NCBI GenBank assembly: GCA_030037105.1
Contig: JASHRY010000244.1
Coordinates: 1 to 9,048, forward strand
Length of the DNA stretch: 9,048 bases
Source: Xanthobacteraceae bacterium
Lineage (GTDB): Bacteria > Pseudomonadota > Alphaproteobacteria > Rhizobiales > Xanthobacteraceae
Reading direction: 5' to 3'
The notes beneath the pieces are model-generated. The model was not told where the DNA came from. It did not search any database and worked only from the letters and a program-made list of their open reading frames with translations. This document shows, piece after piece, positions 1 through 5,947 of the stretch. Within the stretch, counting starts at the first letter, position 1, and the number at the start of each line of letters is the position of its first letter. The position numbers were made by a program, and so were the translations under genes.

Positions 1-162
1 GGCGCTTTCGGCGTTTTTGCTGCTTTTTCCATGCGGACTTCAATTGGCGAGGGTATCGCCGCAATTCTTCCTCGGGCGCGCGAAGAGGCGACGAATCAGG
101 CTTTGACTATGCCATGAGCGCGGCAAAAGCATGAGGGACGGTTACGGCTCGCCGCCGGTGCA
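1..162. other. Gene-free left edge; possible 3' tail of an upstream gene
   Basis: I see no supportable complete gene here. A plus-strand frame is open from base 1 to a TGA at 115-117 (38 codons). It could be the C-terminal tail of a gene starting left of the window, but I recognise no family in it and the other two plus frames are open almost as far. Two T-rich stretches (14-18 and 23-28) follow a short GC segment and might be the end of a terminator whose stem is partly outside the window. A small hairpin can be drawn at 43-65 (ATTGGCGA pairing with TCGC..CAAT). No tRNA-like or rRNA-like sequence was seen. Confidence 0.3.
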
Positions 163-191
163 TTGACGCTCCGCGCCACGGCCTCTATATC
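163..191 (+). promoter_or_regulatory. Candidate sigma70-type promoter for the argC leader
   Basis: A -35 box TTGACG (163-168, five of six consensus bases) is followed by a 17-base spacer and a -10 box TATATC (186-191, four of six). Spacing is optimal. Transcription would start around 198-199, giving argC a leader of nearly 200 bases. The predicted start falls on an ATG at 199, so the small reading frame there would be read from a leaderless or nearly leaderless end. The call rests on the sequence alone. Confidence 0.5.
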
Positions 192-198
192 GGCGCCC

Positions 199-291
199 AT
201 GAAGCACCCTTCCAGGATCATCCGGTTGATGGATAGCGCCGCTGCCAAGCGCCGCCGTCGCGGCACGGCTTGCGCGCGCATTGGCGCGTAA
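199..291 (+). CDS. Putative arginine-rich leader peptide upstream of argC (30 aa)
   Basis: ATG at 199 opens a 30-codon frame ending at TAA 289-291, about 100 bases before argC. It contains seven Arg codons, including four in a row (250-261, CGC CGC CGT CGC) inside the motif KRRRRG. The ATG sits at the predicted transcription start, so no Shine-Dalgarno sequence is possible unless transcription begins further upstream. An Arg-rich short frame in front of an arginine biosynthesis gene is what a leader-peptide attenuator would look like. However, runs of CGC codons are common in GC-rich non-coding DNA, and the opposite strand also reads RRRR here. It is listed as a hypothesis and has no similarity I can name. 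Confidence 0.25.
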   Translation: MKHPSRIIRLMDSAAAKRRRRGTACARIGA

Positions 292-300
292 GCTCTGTTG

Positions 301-339
301 TGCCGCCGGCTCCGCGCGGCATCCTTTCCCGATTTTTTT
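301..339 (+). terminator. Weak hairpin plus T-tract in the argC leader (possible attenuator)
   Basis: TGCCGC (301-306) can pair with GCGGCA (316-321) around a 9-base loop, and a run of seven T follows at 333-339. The T-tract lies 11 bases beyond the stem, which is too far for a textbook intrinsic terminator, so termination strength is doubtful. The same left arm can instead pair with GCGGCAC at 260-266 inside the leader frame, giving mutually exclusive structures. The argC Shine-Dalgarno sequence (382-387) is not covered by either fold. Confidence 0.25.
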
Positions 340-394
340 CCGCGGACGCCGGTGTCCTGCCTTAAGCCCGAAGAGTCGTATGAAGGGTTGAACC

Positions 395-1453
395 ATGCCT
401 GCGCAAGCGAGGATCGGCGTGCTCGGCGCCTCCGGCTATACCGGCGCGGAACTGGTGCGGCTCCTCCTCCGCCATCCGCGCGTCGAGATCGTGTTGCTCA
501 CGGCCGATCGCCGCGCCGGCAAGAGCATGGCCGACGTCTTTCCCCAGTTCGCGCCATACAAGCTGCCGGCTTTGGCGGCGATCGACGATGTCGACTGGGC
601 GACGATCGGACTCGACCTCGTCTTCTGCGCGTTGCCGCACGGCACGACGCAGAAGATCGTCAAGGATTTATGGACGCGCGCGCCGCACGTGAAGATTATC
701 GATTTGTCCGCCGATTTCCGTCTCGCCGATCCGGCCGCCTATACGCGCTGGTACGGCCGTGCGCATGCCGCGCCGGAGCTGCAGCAGCACGCGGTCTACG
801 GCCTGACCGAAATTTATCGCGCGCAGATCAAGACGGCGCGGCTCCTCGCCAATCCCGGTTGTTATCCGACCGGCGCGCAGCTCGCGCTCATCCCGCTGCT
901 CAAAGCAGAGGCGATCGATCCCGACGAGATCGTGATCGACGCCAAATCGGGCATGACCGGAGCGGGCAGGGGGCTGCGCGAAGACATGCTGTTCGCCGAG
1001 GTGTCCGAGGGCTTTCATGCCTACGGCGTCGGCCGCCACCGCCACATAGCCGAGCTCGATCAGGAATTTTCCCGCGCCGCCGGACGCGAGGTGATGGTGA
1101 CGTTCACGCCGCATTTGGTGCCGATGAACCGCGGCATCCTCTCGACCATTTACGTACGCGGCGTGCAAGCGGCGCCGGCGCCGGATCTGCACGCACTCCT
1201 GGCGAAGGCGTATGCCGACGAGCCGTTCGTGCACGTGCTGCCGTTTGGCACCGTGCCGCAGACCCGGCACGTGCGCGGCTCCAATATGACCTTCATCGGC
1301 GTCGCCGCCGATCGTATTGCCGGCCGCGCCATTATTGTCGCGGCGCTCGACAATTTGACCAAGGGAGCCTCCGGCCAGGCGGTGCAGAACATGAACCTCA
1401 CGCTCGGCTTTCCGGAGGCCATGGGACTGGAGCAGGTGGCGCTGTTTCCCTGA
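395..1453 (+). CDS. argC: N-acetyl-gamma-glutamyl-phosphate reductase
   Basis: This cytoplasmic enzyme catalyses the third step of arginine biosynthesis, the NADPH-dependent reduction of N-acetylglutamyl-5-phosphate to N-acetylglutamate semialdehyde. At 352 aa it has the usual length. The N-terminal Rossmann fold carries [10 protein letters not shown] (residues 11-20) for NADP binding. The catalytic cysteine is Cys156 in NPGCYPT, followed by the conserved SGMTGAGRG segment (185-193) and the HRH motif around His217, which contributes the family's catalytic base. The C-terminal [16 protein letters not shown] (319-334) is typical of the family. The ATG start has a good Shine-Dalgarno sequence, GAAGGG (382-387), seven bases upstream. 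It appears monocistronic: a long leader lies in front and it converges with the vapC toxin behind. Regulation through the leader is possible (see findings). All key residues are present and nothing suggests damage. Confidence 0.97.
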   Translation: MPAQARIGVLGASGYTGAELVRLLLRHPRVEIVLLTADRRAGKSMADVFPQFAPYKLPALAAIDDVDWATIGLDLVFCALPHGTTQKIVKDLWTRAPHVKIIDLSADFRLADPAAYTRWYGRAHAAPELQQHAVYGLTEIYRAQIKTARLLANPGCYPTGAQLALIPLLKAEAIDPDEIVIDAKSGMTGAGRGLREDMLFAEVSEGFHAYGVGRHRHIAELDQEFSRAAGREVMVTFTPHLVPMNRGILSTIYVRGVQAAPAPDLHALLAKAYADEPFVHVLPFGTVPQTRHVRGSNMTFIGVAADRIAGRAIIVAALDNLTKGASGQAVQNMNLTLGFPEAMGLEQVALFP

Positions 1454-1470
1454 CCGCGCCGGGCGCGTCA
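1451..1470. terminator. Short hairpin spanning both convergent stop codons
   Basis: The 20 bases from the argC TGA to the vapC TGA (read on the minus strand) are nearly self-complementary. TGAC pairs with GTCA and GCGC with GCGC around a 3-base loop, with one bulged C. It could act as a small two-way terminator for the tail-to-tail genes, but no T-run follows on either strand, so it may only reflect the two TGA stops and GC-rich spacer. Confidence 0.25.
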
Positions 1471-1866
1471 GCGCTCGGCGTTCTGCCGGCGCAGCTTGTG
1501 CCGCCAACGCAGCAGCCTCTCGTCGGCGGTCACCAAGGTTGCGTCATGAGCGATCGCGGTTGCCGCGATCAGGCGATCGGCCGGGTCGCCATGCAGGGCT
1601 TCAAGTTCGCCGGCCAGAATGCAAATCTCGCCGGTCAGAGGTAACTCGCGTATGCCGCTGGCGAGAATTTTCGCGCGCTGCCCGGTTGCCGATTTCAAGG
1701 CCCGAAGCCGGCGCTTTGCTATCAGCATTGCGATTTCCCAGAAGCTGATCGCGCTGACGCATAGTTGATCTTCGGCCTGCGCGTTCTTGATGACGGCCAT
1801 GCTCCGCTTGCCGAAATTGGTATCCGTGGTCCACCAAATGGCGACGTGGGTGTCGAGCAGGATCAC
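1468..1866 (-). CDS. vapC: VapC-type PIN-domain ribonuclease toxin
   Basis: This is the toxin of a type II toxin-antitoxin module. VapC proteins are Mg-dependent ribonucleases that cleave tRNA or rRNA when freed from their antitoxin. The 132-aa length is typical. The PIN-fold acidic residues are visible: Asp5 in LLDTH, Glu44 in SFWEIA, Asp97 in DPADRLIAATA and Asp115 in TADERLL. The pattern HGDPADRLIAATA...LVTADERLL fits the Sll0205-like PIN subgroup. The start is GTG at 1866, overlapping the antitoxin's TGA by four bases (GTGA), the standard sign of translational coupling. It has no promoter of its own that I can see and depends on the antitoxin promoter. The active site is intact, so it is probably functional. 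The RNA target cannot be read from sequence. Confidence 0.93.
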   Translation of the reverse strand: MILLDTHVAIWWTTDTNFGKRSMAVIKNAQAEDQLCVSAISFWEIAMLIAKRRLRALKSATGQRAKILASGIRELPLTGEICILAGELEALHGDPADRLIAATAIAHDATLVTADERLLRWRHKLRRQNAER

Positions 1867-2093
1867 TTAAGGGCTTCCCACTCCACATCGATCGGCGAGA
1901 TGATATCGCCTTCGATAAAAAGTTCGTCCTTGAGGATGCCGCGAGCATTGCGTTTCGGCGCCGTGTGCGGCACGAGTTCCGCCACCGGCTTTCCCCGCTT
2001 GGTGATTACGACCGATTGCCGCGTGCGCTCGACTTCGTCGAGGACGGCGAGGCATTTAGCCTTGAATTCCGACGCTTTCATCATCCGCGACAT
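1863..2093 (-). CDS. vapB: Phd/YefM-family antitoxin, partner of VapC
   Basis: This small antitoxin binds and neutralises the adjacent toxin and, as in this family, should repress the operon. The core reads MKASEFKAKCLAVLDEVE, then VVITKRGKPVAELVP, the classic Phd/YefM DNA-binding and dimerisation fold. The C-terminal part (GILKDELFIEGDIISPIDVEWEALK, split by function at about residue 50) is acidic and would wrap the toxin. The start is uncertain: in-frame ATGs lie at 2111, 2102, 2093, 2084 and 2081, plus a TTG at 2117. I chose 2093 (76 aa), which has a GGAA four bases upstream; the conserved fold begins at 2081. It ends in a GTGA overlap with vapC. The promoter and palindromic operator lie directly upstream. 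Base composition here seems less GC-rich than in neighbouring genes. The symbol is by role; the fold is Phd-like rather than AbrB-like. Confidence 0.88.
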   Translation of the reverse strand: MSRMMKASEFKAKCLAVLDEVERTRQSVVITKRGKPVAELVPHTAPKRNARGILKDELFIEGDIISPIDVEWEALK

Positions 2094-2104
2094 GGGTTCC
2101 ATTC

Positions 2105-2156
2105 TGACCATAGTCAATGACCATGGTCATATAGCGAATCTCCATGGGCGGTGCAA
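2105..2156 (-). promoter_or_regulatory. Promoter and palindromic operator of the toxin-antitoxin operon
   Basis: On the minus strand a -35 box TTGCAC (2156-2151), a 17-base spacer and a -10 box TATATG (2133-2128) form a good sigma70-type promoter. A perfect 14-base palindrome, ATGACCATGGTCAT (2117-2130), overlaps the -10 box and the expected start point. Immediately next to it, TGACCATAGTCA (2105-2116) repeats the palindrome core TGACCATGGTCA (2118-2129) with one mismatch and a 13-base period. A further CCATGG lies at 2142-2147 within the spacer. Phd/YefM antitoxins autoregulate by binding such palindromes, so this is the likely operator. The whole promoter fits in the 57 bases between the phaC stop and the first possible antitoxin start. 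Confidence 0.65.
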
Positions 2157-2174
2157 TTTCGCTCTTTGCCCCTG

Positions 2175-3953
2175 TTAATCCCGCACCTTCACGTAGCTTC
2201 CCGGCGCATCCTCGATCGGCTTGAGCGCGCCATCGCCGGGGACGCGGGCAGGGACCTCTTCCGTTCCTTGGGCCTTGAGCCAGGCGAGCCAATCCGGCCA
2301 CCAGGAGCCGGGATGCTCCGTCGCCTTCGCCAGCCAGCTCTCGAGGTTGGCGCTACGCGGCTTCGGGCCGGTCCAGTATTGATACTTGTGCTTGTCGGGC
2401 GGATTGATCACGCCGGCGATATGGCCGGAGCCGGAGAGCACGAACCGCACCGGGCCGCCGAACAATTTCGAGCCGAACAGCACCGACTTCGCCGGCGCGA
2501 TGTGGTCTTCGCGCGTGGCGAGATTATAGACCGGCACCTTGATCGATTTGAGATCGATCGGCGTGTTGCCGATCCTCATCTCGCCTCTCGCCAGCTTGTT
2601 GTCGAGGTAGCAATTGCGCAGATAGAACGAATGATTGGCGGCCGGCAGCCGCGTGGCATCGGAATTCCAATACAGCAGGTCGAACGGGAACGGCGCCTTG
2701 CCTTTCATGTAGTTGTTGATGATGTAGGGCCAAACAAGATCGTTCGAGCGCAGCATGTTGAAGGCGGTGACCATCTCCTTGCCTTCGAGATAGCCGCGCG
2801 CGGCCATGCGCTGCTCGATCGCCTCGACCTGCTCCTCGTCGACGAAGACCTTGAGGTCGCCGGCATAGGTGAAGTCGACCTGGGCGGCAAACAGGGTCGC
2901 CGACACGATGCGCTGGTCGCGCCGCGCCGCCATCGCCGCAAGCGCGATCGCCAACAGCGTGCCGCCGACGCAATAGCCCACGGCGTGCACCTCCTCCTCG
3001 CCGGTCGCCTGCTTGATCGCGTCGAGCGCGGCAAGGGGACCCTCGCGGATGTACTCTTCGAAGCTTTTCTGCGCCTGGCGCGCGTCCGGGTTCACCCAGG
3101 AGATGGAGAACACGGTGATGCCCTGATCGACGCACCATTTGATGAAGGATTTCTCCGGCGTGAGATCGAGCACGTAATATTTGTTGATCCAGGGCGGCAC
3201 GATCACGAGCGGGCGTTTGAGCACCGTCGCCGTCGACGGCGCATATTGAATGAGCTGCATGAGCTCGTTCTGGAAAATCACCTTGCCGGGAGTGACGGCC
3301 AGATTGCGGCCGACGGCGAACAGCGAAGAATCGGATTGGCGGATTTTCAGGTCGCCGCCGCCGGCCTCGATGTCCTCGGCGAGCATGCGCATGCCGCGGA
3401 CGAGGTTGTCGGCGTTGGTCGTGAGTGTTTCGCGCAGCAGCTCGGGGTTGGTCAAAACGAAATTCGACGGCGACAGCGCGTTGGCGATTTGCCGCACGTA
3501 GAACGCGGCCTTGTGCTTGGTGTGCGGGTCGAGTTCGGCGTCGTTGACCAATTGACCGGCCCAGCGCGCGCCGAGCAAATAGGCCTGCTTGAGGAAATCG
3601 AAGAACTGGTTCGACGTCCACTCGGGATCGGCGAAACGCTTGTCGCCGGGGGCGGGCGCCGCGACCGGCGCCGTTTCTTTGCCGCTGAGCCGTTTGACCG
3701 CCGCCGCCCACAGATCGAGATAGGCCTTGCCCAGGCGGGTCTGCAGCTCGATGGTGCGCTTGGGGTCCGCCAGCCAATATTCCGCGACGTGGCTCAGCGT
3801 CCCGACCACCTCGGCGAGCTCTTTCGCGCTTCCGTCGGTGTTACGGCCTTCCTCGCGCGGCTTGAGGTAGGCGGCGACCGCGCGCCCGCCCTCCTCGACG
3901 AGCCGCGCCAGATTGCGTGAAAACTCCTCGACATCGACGGTGCCGAACTTCAT
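2175..3953 (-). CDS. phaC: Class I poly(3-hydroxyalkanoate) synthase
   Basis: This enzyme polymerises (R)-3-hydroxyacyl-CoA, mainly 3-hydroxybutyryl-CoA, into PHA on the surface of storage granules. With the ATG at 3953 it has 592 aa, close to the 589 aa of the Cupriavidus necator enzyme. The N-terminal half (to about residue 200) is the family's substrate/granule-associated domain. The alpha/beta-hydrolase domain carries the lipase-like box GYCVGG with catalytic Cys328, then Asp483 in REDHIAP and His511 in [13 protein letters not shown], matching the known Cys-Asp-His triad. [10 protein letters not shown] and the [12 protein letters not shown] segment are also typical. The start at 3953 has AGGAA just upstream and begins [18 protein letters not shown], which fits homologues. 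A GTG at 4046 would add 31 residues but lacks a Shine-Dalgarno sequence. No phasin, phaA or phaB is in the window. It is divergent from the lipoprotein-alaC cluster. Confidence 0.96.
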   Translation of the reverse strand: MKFGTVDVEEFSRNLARLVEEGGRAVAAYLKPREEGRNTDGSAKELAEVVGTLSHVAEYWLADPKRTIELQTRLGKAYLDLWAAAVKRLSGKETAPVAAPAPGDKRFADPEWTSNQFFDFLKQAYLLGARWAGQLVNDAELDPHTKHKAAFYVRQIANALSPSNFVLTNPELLRETLTTNADNLVRGMRMLAEDIEAGGGDLKIRQSDSSLFAVGRNLAVTPGKVIFQNELMQLIQYAPSTATVLKRPLVIVPPWINKYYVLDLTPEKSFIKWCVDQGITVFSISWVNPDARQAQKSFEEYIREGPLAALDAIKQATGEEEVHAVGYCVGGTLLAIALAAMAARRDQRIVSATLFAAQVDFTYAGDLKVFVDEEQVEAIEQRMAARGYLEGKEMVTAFNMLRSNDLVWPYIINNYMKGKAPFPFDLLYWNSDATRLPAANHSFYLRNCYLDNKLARGEMRIGNTPIDLKSIKVPVYNLATREDHIAPAKSVLFGSKLFGGPVRFVLSGSGHIAGVINPPDKHKYQYWTGPKPRSANLESWLAKATEHPGSWWPDWLAWLKAQGTEEVPARVPGDGALKPIEDAPGSYVKVRD

Positions 3954-4046
3954 CGGTTCCTGCGATGGGGCGCGCACGCGCAGCGTTTCCTCACGGGCCG
4001 CAAGGGCCAGCAATTCCGGCCCCCGAGGCAGAAATGGGCCGCTCAC

Positions 4047-4240
4047 GTGATGCCCGCAAGGCAGGCCTGCCGACCTCCTCGTGGAGGGTTCTCCAGATCA
4101 AGCGCCGCGCGAGGGCGGTATTGCCTGCCGAGACCTTGTTTCTACCATATTAGCGCGTTATCCGACGGCCGGGGTTGATTTTTATAAACCATTGAGGTGG
4201 TAACCATTTCAAGCCGAGAGCGGCGAGGCGGGCCGGGTGA
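4047..4240. promoter_or_regulatory. Divergent control region between phaC and the lipoprotein-alaC cluster
   Basis: No gene is evident. On the minus strand TTGAAA (4212-4207), an 18-base spacer and TTTATA (4188-4183) make a plausible phaC promoter. On the plus strand only a weak candidate was found, TTGATT (4175-4180) with a poor -10 at 4198-4203. A perfect 12-base palindrome GGCAGGCCTGCC lies at 4060-4071, with further TGCC half-sites at 4051-4054, 4123-4126 and 4127-4130. AACCATT occurs twice (4187-4193 and 4203-4209). The central part (4174-4212) is markedly AT-richer than its surroundings, as expected of a promoter region. Confidence 0.4.
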
Positions 4241-4291
4241 ATGCCGGCTGGATCGGGCGGGAAGCCTCGTCAGGACGCATGGGGGAGCAGC

Positions 4292-4651
4292 GTGAACGGC
4301 TGCGGACGCGTGACAAGGCTTGTGCTTTCGACTCTGGCGATGGCCGCCGCGGTGGCGTTCCTCGTATCCGGTTGCTCCGAAGCTATTTTTCCGGCGGTCC
4401 ACGACATGCCCGCCCCGCGCACCGATACGACGCTCACGCCGGATCAAGTCAAGGAGGTGACCGATAATCTCTTGAACCAGCGTGACCAATTGGGCACCGA
4501 GGCGCAGGCCGTGGAACAGCAGGGGACGGCGACGGTCGCCGCCGACAACGCCGCCGCGTCCGCGACGCCGACGAATTCGGCTGCTCCCGCCCCGGCCACC
4601 GCATCCGGCGCCACGCCGAGCACCGGCGCTGGTGCCGGCGCCAAGCCGTGA
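4292..4651 (+). CDS. Small predicted lipoprotein of unknown function
   Basis: I do not recognise a named family. With the GTG start at 4292 (GGGGGAG at 4281-4287 as ribosome binding site) the product is 119 aa. A short basic N-terminus is followed by a hydrophobic stretch of about 15 residues and the lipobox VSGC, so Cys28 should be lipidated and the protein exported to the periplasmic face of a membrane. The lipobox is followed by SEAIFPAVHDMPAPR and a predicted helical segment, LTPDQVKEVTDNLLNQRDQLGTE split over residues 49-71. The last roughly 40 residues are a low-complexity Ala/Pro/Thr/Ser/Gly tail, probably disordered. An upstream ATG at 4241 would put 17 residues before the signal and is unlikely. 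It lies 44 bases before alaC in the same direction and is probably cotranscribed. A functional link to the metabolic genes is not evident. Confidence 0.75.
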   Translation: MNGCGRVTRLVLSTLAMAAAVAFLVSGCSEAIFPAVHDMPAPRTDTTLTPDQVKEVTDNLLNQRDQLGTEAQAVEQQGTATVAADNAAASATPTNSAAPAPATASGATPSTGAGAGAKP

Positions 4652-4695
4652 TAAGAGTTGAGGAGGTCGTCGGTATCGACGCCACCGGGACATCC

Positions 4696-5913
4696 ATGGA
4701 AGACTTCTACCGCATCCGCCGGCTGCCGCCTTATGTGTTCGAACAGGTCAACCGCGCCAAGGCGGCGGCGCGCAATAGCGGCGCCGACATCGTCGACCTC
4801 GGCATGGGCAATCCCGACCTGTCGGCGCCCGCGCACGTCGTCGAGAAGCTCAAGGAGACCGTCGGCAAAGCGCGCACCGACCGCTATTCGGCCTCCAAGG
4901 GGATACCGGGACTGCGCCGCGCGCAGGCCGCCTATTATGCGCGCCGCTTCGGCGTGAAGCTCAATCCCGAAACGCAGATCGTCACCACGCTCGGCTCGAA
5001 GGAGGGCTTTGCCAACGTCGCCCAAGCGATCACCGCGCCGGGCGACATCATTGTCGTTCCCAATCCCACCTATCCGATACACGCCTTCGGCTTCCTCATG
5101 GCCGGCGGCGCCATCCGCTCGGTGCCGGTCGAAGCGAACGCCGCCTTCTTTGCCGCGCTCGAACGCGCCGTGCTGCATTCCATTCCCAAGCCGATCGCCA
5201 TCGTCGTGTGCTACCCGTCGAACCCGACGGCATGCGTCGCCGATCTCGACTTCTACCGCGACCTCGTCGCCTTCGCGAAGAAGTACGCGCTGTTGGTGCT
5301 GTCCGACCTCGCCTATGCCGAGGTTTATTTCGACCGCAACCCGCCACCCTCGGTCCTGCAGGTTCCCGGCGCCGTTGATGTCGCCGTCGAATTCACCTCG
5401 ATGTCGAAGACTTATTCGATGCCCGGTTGGCGCGTCGGCTTTGCCGTCGGCAACGAGCGCATCATCGCGGCGCTGGCGCGGGTGAAATCCTATCTCGACT
5501 ACGGCGCATTCACGCCGGTTCAGGTCGCCGCCACGGCGGCGCTCAACGGCCCCGACGACTGCATCCATGACATGCGCGCGACCTACCGGCGCCGCCGCGA
5601 CGCGCTCGTGGAGTCGTTCGCGCGCGCCGGTTGGCAGGTGCCGCCGCCGCGGGCCTCGATGTTCGCCTGGGCGCCGATTCCCGAACCGTTCCGGTCGCTC
5701 GGCAGCGTTGAATTCTCCACCCTGCTGGTGGAGAAGGCGAGCGTGGCGGTGTCGCCCGGTGCCGGCTTCGGCGAACACGGCGAGGGCCATGTGCGCATCG
5801 CGCTCGTCGAGAACGAGCAGCGTATCCGCCAGGCCGCGCGCAACATCCGGCGCTTTCTTGAAACCGGGCAGGAAATGCTGCACAACGTCGTTCCCCTCGC
5901 GACGCGACGTTAG
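4696..5913 (+). CDS. alaC: AlaC-type PLP-dependent aminotransferase (alanine/glutamate family)
   Basis: This is a fold-type I, class I/II aminotransferase of 405 aa, very like Escherichia coli AlaC, which makes alanine from pyruvate and glutamate. Orthologues in this bacterial group are also labelled LL-diaminopimelate or aspartate aminotransferase, so substrate is less certain than family. Visible motifs are RLPPYVFEQVN near the N-terminus, MGNPD, SASKGIPGLR, TLGSKEG, PNPTYPIH, PSNPTA with Asn176, SDLAYAE with Asp204 and Tyr207 for PLP, the PLP Schiff-base lysine Lys238 in SMSKTYSMPGWRVGF, and Arg367 in HVRIAL for the substrate carboxylate. I chose ATG 4696 because homologues start at this point and GGGA lies five bases upstream. 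A GTG at 4648 would overlap the lipoprotein stop but adds 16 atypical residues. An AGGAGG sits oddly far upstream (4661-4666). hom follows after 34 bases, suggesting an operon serving alanine/aspartate-family metabolism. Confidence 0.92.
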   Translation: MEDFYRIRRLPPYVFEQVNRAKAAARNSGADIVDLGMGNPDLSAPAHVVEKLKETVGKARTDRYSASKGIPGLRRAQAAYYARRFGVKLNPETQIVTTLGSKEGFANVAQAITAPGDIIVVPNPTYPIHAFGFLMAGGAIRSVPVEANAAFFAALERAVLHSIPKPIAIVVCYPSNPTACVADLDFYRDLVAFAKKYALLVLSDLAYAEVYFDRNPPPSVLQVPGAVDVAVEFTSMSKTYSMPGWRVGFAVGNERIIAALARVKSYLDYGAFTPVQVAATAALNGPDDCIHDMRATYRRRRDALVESFARAGWQVPPPRASMFAWAPIPEPFRSLGSVEFSTLLVEKASVAVSPGAGFGEHGEGHVRIALVENEQRIRQAARNIRRFLETGQEMLHNVVPLATRR

Positions 5914-5947
5914 CCGGGCGTCGCCCTACCGCCGGTTGCAAGCGTTC

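Noticed and set aside
380..391. Four-codon frame (ATG AAG GGT TGA) overlapping the argC Shine-Dalgarno sequence
   Set aside because: Too short to judge; most likely a chance reading of the GAAGGG ribosome binding site.
142..396. Minus-strand frames at 96-281 and 142-396 in the argC leader
   Set aside because: No ribosome binding site, no recognisable family and low-complexity Arg/Ala composition; they are not supported as genes.
298..1644. 448-codon plus-strand frame overlapping argC
   Set aside because: Out-of-frame shadow with extreme Arg/Ala content; argC in another frame has all catalytic motifs.
2151..3920. 589-codon open frame on the plus strand opposite phaC
   Set aside because: It mirrors phaC exactly, is rich in Arg/His/Asp/Val as expected of the antisense of GC-rich coding DNA, and shows no family motif, while phaC has a full catalytic triad.
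4444..5883. 479-codon open frame on the minus strand opposite the lipoprotein and alaC
   Set aside because: Antisense shadow of alaC; its composition is that of reverse-complemented GC-rich codons and no domain is recognisable.
5567..5947. 127-codon in-frame extension upstream of the hom ATG
   Set aside because: It overlaps the alaC coding region and is Arg/Ser/Pro-rich out-of-frame translation; the family N-terminus begins at 5948.
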